The translations under genes and the position numbers were made by a program. DNA of 49,098 nucleotides from assembly GCA_022925895.1 (NCBI GenBank), contig JAKSYS010000485.1, forward strand, positions 1 through 49,098, in the 5' to 3' direction. This DNA comes from Fragilaria crotonensis. Taxonomy: Eukaryota > Bacillariophyta > Fragilariophyceae > Fragilariales > Fragilariaceae. Positions 12,101 through 22,876 of this stretch are shown here, piece after piece; the first letter of the stretch is position 1; every line of letters starts with the position of its first letter. The notes beneath the pieces are model-generated. The model worked only from the letters and a program-made list of their open reading frames with translations. It was not told where the DNA came from and made no database searches.

Positions 12101-12325
12101 CATTACCTGCAGCAGGCGCGAGAAGTCAATCCTGCCGCTGCTGGTGCCGAGGCCCCTCCCAAACAGGAGCTTCTCTTACCTGAGATTGAGAAGCTTGCAA
12201 AGAACTTAAAAGGTCACAGATGTGCCCTTGACTTTGACCTTGGCTTCATCAATTCTGTTTTGAGGGAAGAAGTAATGACAGGAGAGGATGAGAATGACAA
12301 TGTTAATGGTGGTGCTTTTTTATAA
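9144..12325 (+). pseudogene. Large DDE superfamily transposase, frameshifted
   Basis: A transposase unrelated to the pogo-like one. From the ATG at 9144 (MAERRTG) one frame runs to 11010. It holds a hydrophilic N-terminus, an HTH-like region, and WRWMRLLGFQYD followed by SFYVDGHERDDVV, then the first catalytic Asp in IIGQDESVF (about 10850). Further on, in other frames, come SEGDGFMLSAFVSREFGF, PFVRYLYIG, the second Asp in FLFDHSQGHARKRP (about 11245), TYGGAQAIIRDT, and HAELAGEGVEYCWG with the third acidic residue (about 11910). The final frame 11699-12325 ends in an acidic tail. This order matches a widespread fungal and protist DDE endonuclease-type family (known from memory of its YVDGHE and ELAGEG motifs). 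At least four frame changes, one at a missing G in GAAGTTATTGG, make it inactive as read. Confidence 0.8.
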
Positions 12326-12480
12326 TGACTATCGTGGAGGGAGTTCGATTTCAGTAAGATCTTTCAGAATTTTACTCTAGGATTTTGTATGCGTGCTACA
12401 AATTTTACATATCTGTACGCGAGGACGGTCGAGGTTGAAACCTGCTGTACCTTCGTAATTTTTGCCGTCCAGATACTATG

Positions 12481-14079
12481 TTTATGCTCGTACTCAGTTC
12501 TTTGGACAAAGAGCGACTCGCATTCGGAATGGGACCAGCAAGAGGGCGAAGGCCGCACTCGTATCGAGCAGAGGCTTATGGCCTCTTGTCTTTCCTGCAA
12601 TTTTTAATAAGGATCCGAGAATTCAGTGGAATGCACGAGCCTTGGGTAGGAGTAGTGGCCACGGATAGCCAAAGCGTTTTGGATACTTTACAACTGGGCG
12701 ACAGTGACCCTCAAGAGGAAGAGCTACCAGTGGATCTGGATAACGGGGAAGTTGTGTTGGACTGTCTTCGCCCCGACTGGGATGTTCTCATCGAAATCCA
12801 ATCGGCATTACGGAACCTGCCGCGTGAACGCCTCCAGTACGTTGTTGAAGGTCATCAAGACCGGAAATGCCCATATCAGAACCTTGATCTCCTCGGAGAG
12901 CTGAATGTAGACGCCGACAAGCAAGCAAACGATTTTAACTTGGAGCACGGAGCCCATCGCCCAATTGTTCTTATGTCTCCTTTGGCACGGGCTCATTTGC
13001 TCCTATCCGATGGGACCGTAACAGGTAAATACTCTTCAGTGTTGCTTCATGAGGCATCTACTAAACCGCTCCTCAAGTATATTCGGAAGAAGAATAACTG
13101 GAGTGAATCGACCCTCCAAACGATCAACTGGGAAGCCCATTCAACCGCAATTCAACGAACGTCAGTACCCCACACTCACCTGGTCATGTACCTACACCGT
13201 GTATTACCGACTCACGCTCAAGCTAACAAGTTCGATGGCGGACATCGAAAATGTGTATTATGTGGGTCACTAAATGAAGATTACTACATCCACATCCTAA
13301 GATGCGAACACAACCAACGTTTGGAATGGCGTAATAAATTCTTGCTCAAACTTCGAGATTTTTGTATCCAGTCGAACACTTCACCGATGCTCTGTGCTAT
13401 AATGTTGGACGGGCTCAGGCGGTGGTTTTCTGCGAGCACCGAACTAACCATCCCACCCGAAACGTACCCTTCATCAGCAGTACGCCGTGTCATCGCTCAA
13501 CAGAACAACAGGATCGGATGGACTCAAATTTTCATGGGCCGATTCAGTAAGGAGTGGAGTACACACCAGCGTCCCTATCTGGCAACTCTACGAGGGGATG
13601 GCGACCTGGACTCAGTCATTTCCACTTGGAAAGCAAATTTAATTCAACTCATTTGGGAACAGTGGTATCATCTCTGGAAACAAAGGAATGGCGAAGTGCA
13701 CGGGAGTGATGAGAAAACTCGAACGGATCATGCCGCAAAACACGAGGTGCAACGGCAATTAGAGGAGATCTACAGCCAACGATCGATGTATGAGACCCAT
13801 GTCCAGGAGTTGTTACATCGCGAGCTCAAAGATCACGATCAACATTCATTAGCTGTCACTAGGAATTGGCTTTTGAGTAATGCGCCGATCTTCCGGGAGA
13901 GTTATCGTCGAGTCAAACGGAAAAGTGGTTACGGGAATGCGGTCCATCCGAGAGTACTTAACAGCGTGATAGGTGGGTCCAGTAGGCGAGAAAGCGACGG
14001 TAGCTACTACACCCATCAGTGTAGTGCCTACCCGTATGAGCCGCATGTCCCTACGGCGGGCATCGTGGGAGTATGTTAA
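12481..14079 (+). pseudogene. LINE ORF2 C-terminus: RNase H and zinc-binding tail
   Basis: One uninterrupted frame of about 530 codons. RNase H residues visible are the Glu in SYRAEAYGLLSFLQ, the Asp in VVATDSQSVLDTL, the His in YVVEGHQDRKCPY and the Asp in ELNVDADKQAND. The first catalytic Asp (ASDGS in LINE B) is lost with the truncated 5' end. A zinc-binding motif follows: CVLC, then HILRC after 12 residues, aligned with CPCC...HILRC in LINE B. The remaining C-terminus (IGWTQIFMGRFSKEW, IWEQWYHLWKQRNGEVHG) also aligns with LINE B, whose equivalents read IGWRQLFNGRFSQQW and IWEQWYALWKMRNEDVHG. It cannot be autonomous, but the unbroken frame suggests a fairly recent insertion. Confidence 0.8.
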
Positions 14080-14105
14080 ATGTTAAATAGATTTCAAGTT
14101 TTTTT
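12481..14105 (+). mobile_element. 5'-truncated LINE (RNase H to 3' end)
   Basis: Only the 3' part of a non-LTR element is present, as expected after incomplete target-primed reverse transcription. Similarity to LINE B starts inside RNase H, near LSSLDKERLAFGMGPARG, so the 5' breakpoint is close to 12485. The 3' end carries AAATAGATTTCAAGTTT and a T-rich tail (about 14087-14110), the same terminus as LINE B (AAATAGATTTCAGGTTT on the minus strand at 35881-35897). I could not identify a target duplication. Confidence 0.8.
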
Positions 14106-14279
14106 ATTTTGAGATGTGTACGTCTGTTGCTACGCCGCGATCCCGCAGATCCTGTACTATCTCAATTGTCGCGCCCTGGTGTTGTAGAAGTACGACGCAT
14201 CACATTCAACAACATTGTCAATCATACAGACAAACAACAAAGCATCACACTAGTACCTATGGTTACTTCCACAACCTAA

Positions 14280-14720
14280 AAGAGAAAGCTGGATTTTGGT
14301 CCGATTCAAGAACTGTTCACCTTTTCTCCATTTGGGCTTGGCTGTCAAGAATGCAAAATCACTGCTCCAGTTCAGATGGATGAAAGGTGCATCTGTGATC
14401 ATTTTAAAAAACACGGTATGAGAAGCGGTATTGCTTTAGTTTGTTCACTCCATGACATGTTAAAAGCACAACTTGATGTTGCAAAGGCATCAGGAACCAT
14501 TGAACTGTACCATATTGACAATAAAACATACTCAGGGTATTCATATTATAATAATAACTAATTATTGGGTTGTCACCGCTCTCAGTCTTTGTTCAAGGCC
14601 AAAAAGTGTACCCCATACTCAGGGTATTCATGCACTTGCGGTCAACACTTTCATTCCAGGAAAGAACGCGCAATTTGACATTGCAAGAAGGCTGGTTGTG
14701 AGGACAATTTATTACTAAAT
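14280..14720 (+). pseudogene. Zinc-finger-like family, copy 2 (fragment)
   Basis: N-terminal part of the family typified by copy 3. Readable segments are ELFTFSPFGLGCQEC, DERCICDHFKKHGM (C-x2-C ... H-x3-H-like arrangement) and SGTIELYHIDNKTYSGYS. After a 69-bp insertion the frame resumes with CTCGQHFHS. Copy 3 has FTFSPFGLGCRQC, QLHLKKHGM, LGSIDPY and TYAGFSCVCGQS at the same places. The rest of the protein is absent or unrecognisable before LINE D begins. It sits directly between the 3' end of one LINE and the 5' end of another. Function unknown. Confidence 0.65.
14545..14613 (-). mobile_element. 69-bp LINE 3'-end stub with 18-bp target duplication
   Basis: The insertion is flanked by identical 18-bp direct repeats CATACTCAGGGTATTCAT (14527-14544 and 14614-14631). 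Inside, on the plus strand, AACTAATTAT and GGGTTGTCACC match the terminus of LINE C at 40331-40352 with one difference, and GTGTACCCC matches at the inner side. Read on the minus strand it is the last 50 or so bases of a LINE C-type 3' UTR followed by an (ATT)n-like tail, so it is an extremely 5'-truncated insertion. Confidence 0.85.
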
Positions 14721-14724
14721 AATT

Positions 14725-16180
14725 CGAGAATACCGAGCCGTCCGTCAACCGTTTTCACGTAGCGACTGTAAGAAGTTGTCACATACGACCATGTCCAATG
14801 GAACGGAACCTCCACCGCCCCTTGGCAGCCATCCAAATGGCATTGACATCACTGTCCCTAAGTACGCATTCAACACAGAAGACTGGATCGAAATCCCGAG
14901 ACAATTCCCCGAAGCATTCATAAACGGCACTACTATGACCCTACTACGCAAGGAAAATGACTCAGCATATCAGAAGGTCCGCAACACATCAACATGGGAA
15001 AGATACATCACACTCGGATATCATCATGCCTATGATCACTGCTTCCAATTCGAGACTCAGTGGGAAAGAAGGAAGGAAAATGAACTGGATGCGCTCACAT
15101 TCATCTGAAATGTGTATTCTTATCATCTCAATAGAGCTCTTGACATGCTGCCACAAAAAAAACTCGAGCGATGGGCGATCGACATAAGCTGACCATTTTT
15201 TCTAAACAATCTACCGTCGGCCTTATCCTCTGATACTTCCGATCCACAAAACGCCCGACTCAAGTATGAAGAACCAGATTTCATGGAACGCTTCGATTCG
15301 GAGGTGGACTCCAAACTCCCTGCGATCGAAGATTGGAAACTGGAAGGCGGAAAACAGAAAATGAGACCACACAAAGACGCAACTCAAACACCACTCCCCT
15401 CCTCTCCAGACCGACAAAAAAATCAAACAGATAACCCCAAAACAGCAACACCAGCCAACTGCAGAATCCATCAACAAAGACGCTCACAGCAACAAAGACG
15501 ACGACAGCGACACACCAACCGAGAACACCTTCGTAAAGAAGTCACGTTCGTAACAAAGAAGTATGATGGAACCCTCCGGATCACAGTCAAGTGGAAGCCG
15601 ACAAAGTACGATGAACTTCTTGAGGACACAAACCTCTGGAACTATGAAGCAGCAGAGCTGGTACAGGTACACTACATCTTGGGCACCGCAACCGGAGCAG
15701 TCATCTATCGTTGGAAAACAGCACCAGGTGCAGCGCCAGCCGTCCCGTTTATCGACTTGCTGACGCCTGACAATCTACCCGAGTACCTAGGCCTGCGAAC
15801 AATTCCCATCAGCTCCTCCAAAATGCTTATCTTCAGCTTCAGAATCTGGCTTAAAGCCGGACCAAGAGAATGGCTAAAAAATTCTGACACAAGACAAAAT
15901 GTGGATCATCACCACATGGACCTCAGCCTCTCAAATGCATCGAGCGACAGCGGCGCAATCACGACAGCTGGATTCATATTCTACAAACTTCCGACACTCA
16001 CCCATCGACTATTCTACCTCAAAGAACTCCGTCGCAAACTCGTCCCCCCAGCCACTCCTAAGGGGGCCGGGTTCAAAGTCTCAGAAGTTCATGTCGCAGA
16101 CAGTAACGCCCAAGACATTCCACTACAACACACATTTGTTTCCGGCCCGCAACACACCGATGTCTCCGCCCAAGAGTTAA
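14725..16180 (+). mobile_element. LINE D, 5' fragment (leader and ORF1)
   Basis: Leader plus ORF1 of a non-LTR element related to LINE C. It ends where Copia-type coding sequence begins (about 16180). No ORF2 follows in this orientation, so the 3' part is lost or was replaced by the Copia fragment. The leader ends in CGACCATGT. Confidence 0.65.
14791..16180 (+). pseudogene. LINE D ORF1 (gag-like), interrupted
   Basis: Start ATG at 14791 (MSNGTEPPPP). The N-terminal block WERYITLGYHHAYDHCF aligns with WHRYFTLGRYAVDGFTF in LINE C ORF1. A stop at 15105 follows DALTFI, and a second stop near 15191 lies before the frame reopens. From 15283 a long frame continues: a Gln/Arg-rich basic linker (residues about 60-85 of that frame), then VTFVTKKYDGTLRITVKW and the conserved C-terminal block TTAGFIFYKLPTLTHRLFYL, matching VIAGYVLYKAPMTTHRKRWL in LINE C. 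The shared blocks define the ORF1 family in this genome. The protein probably binds RNA, inferred from position and the basic linker only. It is not functional as read. Confidence 0.7.
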
Positions 16181-16184
16181 AGCG

Positions 16185-18793
16185 AGCGGTGGTTCATTGG
16201 AATTGCGCAGGCAAAGGATACAATCAGAGTAACGACGCAAAACTTTACAAGGTCGGCGATATTGCCGCTCAGTCAACGGTATCGTGCCGATAGGGTGTTT
16301 GAGAAACCGGGCCCACTTCTAAGGGGCGACTTCTATACCGACACCATGGATGGAAGGTGTAAATCTCTAAACGGCAATAGATATGCGCAAATCATAGCAA
16401 ATATGGATTTCTTTGCTGTGGCATACCCAATGACCAACAAATCAGGAGCAGGGGACTCAATCCGCCAATTCATTAATGAATATGGGAGGCCAGAGAAATT
16501 GACATTGATGGCTCACAAGAACAGTGTGGCAAGAAGACCGAGTTCATGCAAAATGTGAGGAAGTATTCAAGTAACTATCATGTCACAGAACCATATTGTC
16601 TAAACCACAATTTTGCGGAAGGTGTCATATGTGAGTTGCGGAAGGTGTCATACGTGAGATACGTAAGAAATGGTACCGCATAATGTTGCGCAAATCAGTT
16701 CCGCAGCATCTTTGGGACTACGGCCTCCAGTGGGCATGTGACATTCAAAATTGCACATCAAACCCCGCACGCGGTCTGGATGGAAGATGCCCACTTGAGC
16801 GAGTATCTGGTGAATCCGTCGACATCTCGGAGTATTTAGATTTCGGGTTTTACGACTGGGTTTGGTATCGCGACAACGCAGGACTCGGTGTCACAAAACT
16901 CGGAAGATGGCTTGGAGTGTCAAATTGAATTGGCACGATCATGTCCTTCTGGATCTTAACTTCAAGCGGCAAAGTTCTATCGCGAACGGCGGTCCAAAGG
17001 GTCACAAATTTAGAGCTGCAAGTCGACGAGAACAAAGCGAAATGCGTCGCGTTCACGGCAGCTATCGACCAGTTCAATTCGGACGCGTTGTAAAACGCCT
17101 TTGCGACAAAGTGGTCTCCCGATAGGAACAGCAAACGATAACCCCATCCTCGACACACGCATGTATGAGGTTGAATTTCAAGACGGGCACAAGGCATCTA
17201 TGGCTGCAAATGCAATAGCAGAGAACTTGTTTTCCCAGATTGACGATGAAGGGAACAGACATGTCCTTTTTGACGAAAGTGTTGATCACCGTACCAACGG
17301 CAAGCAGATCACTCAACAGGACGCGTTTGTGGTTACCCGAACGGGGACTCGGAGACGCAGAGAAACAATGGTAGTAGGATGGGAATTCTTGGTCAGGTGG
17401 AAAGACGGAACGACCACATGGGTCGCCAAGAAGGATATGAAAGTAGCTTATCCCGTGCAAGCAGCTAAATACGCCGTTCAATCGAGTTTGGCTGAGGAGC
17501 CAGCGTTTGTTAGGTGGGTTCCTCACACCTTGAAGAAGTGAAAAAGAATCATCGCAAAGATCAAATCCAAATACTGGGTTCGTACCCACAAGTTTGGGAT
17601 CAAAATTCCCAAAACGGTCGAGGAGGCGAAGCAACTTGATGCGAAAAATGGCAACACTTTTTGGTGGGACGCCATCGTTAAGGAGATGAAGAACGTGAGA
17701 CCAGCATTCTTTGAGGTATGGGAGAAATCGGCAGACGAGATTCCCCCAGGCTACCAACAGATAAAATGCCACCTGACGTGTGGCTAAGAAGACCCGCGAC
17801 AAAGCCCGACGGGTTTCAATACTATGAGATGGTGTTGTGTTACATTGACGATATCCAATCGATGTTGCACGATCCTTATGCAACTTTAATTGCACTTACT
17901 TCGACCTTTAAACGGAAGGATGACAAAATAGAAGAACCGGGCATGTACCTCGGTGCAAAGGTGGGAAAAATGGATGTCGATCGTGTACAGTGTTGGACCA
18001 TGTCAGCGGAGCAATATAGCCGCATCCGTTGAGAACGTCAAGGAAGGTTGCTACACGCCATTCGCTACCGACTATCATCTGGAATTAGAAGTCACGCCAG
18101 AATTGAAAAGCGACGGGATTCAAACGTACCAAGAATACGTGGGAAAACTATGATGGGCTGTTGAACTTGGGCGTGTCGATATTCTACTTGAGACCGCCCA
18201 AATGTCGACGTATCTTGCCATGCCCAGAGAGGGGCATCTACAACAGATCTACAGGATATTTGGCTACCTCAAGCTGCACCCTAAGAGAAAAATTGCATTT
18301 GATCCTACTACACATCCTAGGATCAGCCAGTTAGAAAATGTTTGTTCAACACAATTGGCACGATTTCAACCGTGATGTCAAAGAGGCAATTCCCCGGGGC
18401 ATGCCTGTTCCTCGGGGAAACCCAACAAGACATTCTCAGACTGGCATCCTGATCTTTTGCAACAGAGCACCCATCATGATCTGGTGGTTTAGTAAACGGC
18501 AAAACACTGTGGAAACGAGCACATTTGGGAGTAAGTTCCAAGCCATGAAGAACGCAACGGAACTCGTCGAAGCATTGCGCTATAAATTGAGAACGTTTGG
18601 CGTGCCAATTGATGGTGCAACGAATGTTTTCTGCGACATTGAGGCCGTATATAAAAACACTTCACTCCAAGAATCAACATTAAAGAAAAAACATCATGCT
18701 ATCGCGTGCCATCGATGTCTTGAGGCTGTCACAACCGAGACGGTGAGGGTGGCTAAGGAGGGAACGGTAACTAACCTGAGCGATCTCTTCGGG
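16185..18793 (+). pseudogene. Copia (Ty1) pol, 5'-truncated and internally deleted
   Basis: Remains of a Copia LTR-retrotransposon polyprotein in several frames. Integrase region: HWNCAGKGYNQSNDAKLYKV, RVFEKPGP, FYTDTMDGRCKSLNGN, then ARGLDGRCPLERV and SEYLDFGFYDWVWYRDNAG. Next comes a linker (DTRMYEVEFQDGHKASMAAN, GWEFLVRWKDGTTTWVAKKD). The RT is represented by KYWVRTHKFGIKIPKTV, then jumps from about 17765 to VLCYIDDIQSML, so most of the RT core is deleted; MYLGAKVGKMDVDRV follows. The RNase H part has STFGSKFQAMKNATELVEAL and FCDIEAVYKNTSLQES. It ends at TNLSDLF (18793), where the DIRS-like element interrupts it; the last codons resume at 25381. Multiple nonsense codons, indels, a 23-bp duplication and the RT deletion mark an old, dead copy. 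Gag and 5' LTR were not found. Confidence 0.85.
16613..16658 (+). repeat. 23-bp tandem duplication inside the Copia integrase
   Basis: Units at 16613-16635 and 16636-16658 (TTGCGGAAGGTGTCAT...) differ at one base. The length is not a multiple of three, so the duplication shifts the frame between AEGVI and REIRKKWYRIMLR. Confidence 0.85.
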
Positions 18794-18820
18794 CCAGGAG
18801 AGGAGGTGTGGGTGGGTGGG
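18794..18820. other. Unassigned junction bases between Copia and the DIRS-like element
   Basis: GGGCCAGGAGAGGAGG and following G-rich bases fit neither the Copia reading frame (after SDLF) nor the 151-bp terminal repeat. They could be the short B part of a split direct repeat or filler from insertion. I found no second copy inside the element. Confidence 0.4.
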
Positions 18821-18971
18821 ATTAACTAGAGTAGTGTCTTTGTTGATTCGAGTTCGTCCGGATTGTGAGCAATTCGCATCTTGTGTTGTGTCCGGGTGTT
18901 CGTCTGTCTGTGTCTCGTGTTCGTCTGTCTGACGGCGACTGCTCTCCCTTTCCCGAACTTCGGACATGCCA
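18821..18971 (-). repeat. DIRS-like terminal direct repeat, 3' copy
   Basis: 151 bp, identical by eye to 25230-25380. It begins ATTAACTAGAGTAGTG and ends TTCGGACATGCCA (plus strand). Internal CGTCTGTCTG occurs twice. It is downstream of the recombinase in element orientation. Confidence 0.9.
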
Positions 18972-19220
18972 CGAAATAAATTCCGAGTCTTGTCCGCATT
19001 TCTCTAAGTCCGTTTAGTCGGATGAGTCGGCCGCCTAGTGGTTTCGTCGTACCGCTGTCTCGCGTACTGTCGCGTCGATTCGTGTGTTGCTGTGTGTGGT
19101 TTTCTGGATTCTCCTTCATGTTCACGAGGCTAGTGGAACTAAATAGATGGCATCGGAATCTGGTCCTAATAGTTTTGTCTCTCTCTCCTGGTTCGTCTCG
19201 CGGGGTCGGTCCCGTGATAT

Positions 19221-20479
19221 TCATCTAGCGGGGGGTCCGTCGCGTCGTTGTGAGTCGACCTGGTTTCCGCCATTTTCCGGTTGTCGTTCGTCCGCAGGAT
19301 CATGGGCGACTGTGAAGAAAGTTTGTCGATTCGTCATGCGCGTGGCGACCCCGATCGTGGTGTCTGGCACTTGGATGCGTAGGTATCTCATGAACGTCCT
19401 GCTCCGCCAACGGCCCACCATCTGTATCGTTTCGCTTGGCACACCTGCCAAGTGCATTGCCATGGCCGCGCCCGACCTAATCGAGTGCGTACCGATTCGA
19501 TCGGCCTGGAGTCCCAGCCTCTCTCTCCCGATAGTATTGTCGCGGCCCTCAGCTGTTCGAGGATCGTTTTCGAAGAGACGTGTTCGAGCTCGTTCGATGT
19601 TGTCGATACGAAAGCGTTTATCTTCGGGTTCGTCCGACCAAGTCGTTCGTAGCCTCTAATTCTGTGAATCAATTCCGCAAGTGTCCGTACCGGACATATG
19701 TCTGCCTGACCGGGGTTGTTGTTCCTGTGCTGCGTCACCTTCGCTCCTTTGTCTCCGTTCTTTTGTTGTCGATAGGTGATCGTTACGGCGTCTGCATTTC
19801 GGGTTTGTTCGTAGGAGAAAGTCGTCAGCGTTTCGTCCTGTTTCCTGAATCGAACGTCGTCTACTCTGACTACCGATGTTCGTCTGCCGCCTCCCACGTC
19901 GGAGTATTCGCAAGACCTCATGGCGAAGAAAAAGGCCGTGACCACCAGTTGTCCGACTGCCACGTCCAACTCGTTCCTGGACCAGGATCTCACCTTCCTG
20001 ATCACTTCAAGAGGAATGGCTTGTTGTTGTGCGACTCCCGGGTCGTCGTCCGCGTACTTCTTCAATTGTAAAGCCAGAAGGGGTCGAGGCGTCCGGCGAG
20101 TCGTGGATTGGGCTCTCAAGTTTGTTAAGCCTGAAGGTCTGAGCCACACCGTCGAGGGTGGCACGAATGGTACCGGACATGGCTCCATTGCCATCTGTCG
20201 CAGGCTGTCTGGAGCGAAGCCGTCCGTCCCGAAGGGCGGCAGCGAAACACGCGAAGATTTCCGTCCTTTCGTTTCGTCCGAACCGGCGGAGAAAGGGTCG
20301 AGGTCGACTCCGACTCGCTCGAGGAATCGTGCGTAGCAGTTCCAGCTGCTGCTGCGCTTGGCGCGGGTTGAGTCGGCAAGAGCTGCGTTTTGCAGCAGAC
20401 GCAGCCAGTCTCCAATCTGCGAAATGAGGGCTGGCTGCAAGGATGATCCTGAAGTTCTGTGGGACAAAGGGTGAGCCAT
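19221..20479 (-). pseudogene. Tyrosine recombinase of the DIRS-like element, frameshifted
   Basis: Integrates the circular DNA intermediate of the element. The N-terminal core reads STRAKRSSSWNCYARFLERVGVDL, then moves to an overlapping frame (DGNGAMSGTIRATLDGVAQTF) and back (LLALQLKKYADDDPGVAQQQ), giving two frame changes. The catalytic domain has the first Arg in FFFAMRSCEYS (residue about 188). Near 19530 the frame changes again into RIGTHSIRSGAAMAMHLAGV (His-x-x-Arg) and MVGRWRSRTFMRYLRIQV (catalytic Tyr after GRW). All catalytic residues R, H, R and Y are present. The end (PPAR) is at 19221. It overlaps the RT-RNase H frame at its start. The indels leave it broken as read; with identical terminal repeats, sequencing error is a real alternative. 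Confidence 0.85.
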
Positions 20480-22530
20480 GTTTCCTGATGAGCGAGGTGA
20501 CCTCGTCGTCGTCGAGCGCGAAGTCTCGCGATAAAATGTCCGCCACCTTGTTCTCTCGCCCCGGGAACCATTGCGTGTAGTGGTCGATCTCGTGCGTCAG
20601 ACAGAAATCAGCGAAACTCCTCGCGATGGTGAGGTGAAGCGGACAGTTGTCGTCGAAGCTGGACTTTGCCAGCCACCCTGCGGCCGAGGTGCTATCCCCT
20701 TGGCTTAGCAGGACGTCCAAGACTGGCGACCACTTTTTCCTTCGCGGAATTCGACTACCATTCCCACGGCTGCTAGAAACTCCAACGTATTAAGTGTCGC
20801 TCGTCCCGCTAGATCTTCGGGCAGTTGGTATCGCCAAGCAATCCCGCTTTGGAGACCATATCCTCCTATCCCTTGCGGGCAAGCGTCCACCCGAACGATT
20901 CGCGTCGGCCACCTGCAGACCAATCTGTTGATGGAGATCCCTTGCGCCGCTCTTCGCAGGAAGCTCCTCCAAAGGCTCAGGTCATCGCGTTGGGGATTCG
21001 TCAGTCTCGTCTTTCCACTTCGTTTCGATCTCTCGCATGCCTTGTAGAGTCGCCCCATGAAATGCCTGGAGTACGGGACGACGTATGCGGCGTGGCTGAG
21101 TCGTCCGAGGGTCTTCTCCAGATCGTTCGTCGTTACGTGCGCATGCCTGTTCGCTAGGATCTTGTCGATCACTTTCGTCCATGCGTGGTATTTGTCCTCA
21201 GGCAGAGCGACCGTGAAGCGGCGTGTGTCTACCAGCCATCCCAAGATCATCTTCCGCTCAGATGGTTTCGCCTCGGCCAGGAACTTCGGGATGGCAAGGA
21301 TGTCGTCTCTGGGAAAGGATTCGTTTCCCTCTGCGTTGTGGGGTCTTCCCACTATGTGCAATGCAAGGGGAATCGCTGCCGAGCTCTTTTCTGCGTCTCT
21401 TGGGTTGAAAGCCCCAAAAATGTCGTCCAGGTAACAGTCGAATCTGGGTAGATCGTCGTCGTTTGCGATCGGGTAGTTCACAGCGAAGAAATCGGCTTCT
21501 CCGAATTCGCTCGACCCGTCGATCATTCCATCGTCGTTATCTACGGCTTCGTCAGAATCAAGCAAGTGTTGATGCGGCGAGTGGAATACCTTCGGGTCCC
21601 AGTCTGATCTCCTGACGAGGTCATTCGCAAGGTCCGTGATTACTTCGGACACGTCGCTCCACTGGGACGGGTTTGGTGCTCCTCCGAAAGTCATCCTGAG
21701 TGCCACGAGGAGCAGGTCGTCAATGCTAGTGCAAGACTTCAGGGCGGTTCGTGCCTTTAAGTGTATTCGTCTGTAGGCGGATTTGCAGTCCACCTTTGTG
21801 AGGAGGATGGGTTCTTTCGGCCACAATTGTCTGAGGTACGAGATGTGGTACATCAGTCGACTGAAAGCCCTGCCAAATCGTGCGGTCGTCAGTTGTGACG
21901 TGTCCACTCTGTCGTTTACGCTTCGTCCTGGGATCCCGCTGGGGTTGAATGACTGGTCGTGTGTGAGCCTTAGCTTCTCGATGGTCTGTCCCTTCTCGTC
22001 GATCGATGTCTGTGCCACCATGCCCAAAGGCGCCACCTCGCAGCCTTCTAATTCCAGAGCGGCCTCCCCTCGGTAGGGGCAGTTGCCAGCCCCTTTCCAC
22101 TTCTTCTTTTAGCATTGATATCAACTTCGCTTCGTGGCCTCGGGCCGATTTGTGATTGCCACGGGCGAGGTTGTCGCGGACGTCGGCGAGGCGGTCGGCG
22201 TCGGAAATCTCGCGGAGGGGAAAATCCGCGCCGTCTGAAATGCGCTCTTGGAAGCGCGACCAGAGCGGGTGTGCGGAGAGGCGGCGCCAGGAGCGCGGCG
22301 GATCGAAATTCGGATCCGGGTGTCACCGCGCTGAACGGTTGGGCGTCCACGGCTGCCCGAGGTCCAGCGCGTAGCGCCGGAGGACTGCCAGGTTGTGAGC
22401 GGCCGCCTCGTGAGTCCATTCGAAGCGGAATTCGGTCGGGTGCGTCGTCGGCTGGGGGCGTCGAGGATGCTGGCCAGAGCATCGGCGAGTCGAGGTTCGG
22501 GAAGGCGCGGGAAAGGCGAGTCGACATTCG
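20007..22530 (-). pseudogene. Reverse transcriptase-RNase H of the DIRS-like element
   Basis: Copies element RNA. The N-terminal part (HPLWSRFQERISDGADFPLR, SDADRLADVRDNLARGNHKS, LISMLKEEVERGW) occurs in a frame different from the main one and joins it near 22090. The main frame 22036-20705 has RT motifs: LRLTHDQSFNPSG, TKVDCKSAYRRIHL (first Asp), MTFGGAPNPSQWSD, and FDCYLDDIFGAF (catalytic Asp pair near 21430) in place of the common F/YxDD. The thumb and connection follow. RNase H begins with RIVRVDACPQGIGGYG and LNTLEFLAAV; after another shift near 20715 it continues LLSQGDSTSAAGWL and GRENKVADILSRDF (last Asp). A nonsense codon precedes HPDPNFDPPRSW. This arrangement without an aspartic protease matches the DIRS order. 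Confidence 0.85.
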
Positions 22531-22876
22531 GAAGCGGTATCGTCGGAAGTGGAACCAGGGCGAGTGACTTACCGTTGGTCCTAGGACCCCAGAGGGTGTC
22601 AGGAGTCGTGACGTGAGACGAACGTCCTCGTTCGCAGTGCCGGGGCGGTCAGCTCCGCGGCGGACGGTCGTGGGCGGTCGGGCGGGGCGAGGCGGTGTCG
22701 CGGCCGCGAGCGATGTCTCATGCGTGGCGATCGTTGCCGTCGGGCGTGGTTGTGCAGCCGGGATTGCTATGGACGGACCCGCTATGGGTCCATCGGTCGG
22801 CTGGCGCGAGTCGCGGAAAGGCGGTGCGTCCCCTGTCGTTCGTCGATTGTGAAATTCGCGATGGGCTGCCTCGTGA

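Noticed and set aside
19520-19540. Programmed frameshift in the tyrosine recombinase
   Set aside because: No slippery heptamer was evident and the catalytic domain is split between two essential motifs, which favours an indel.
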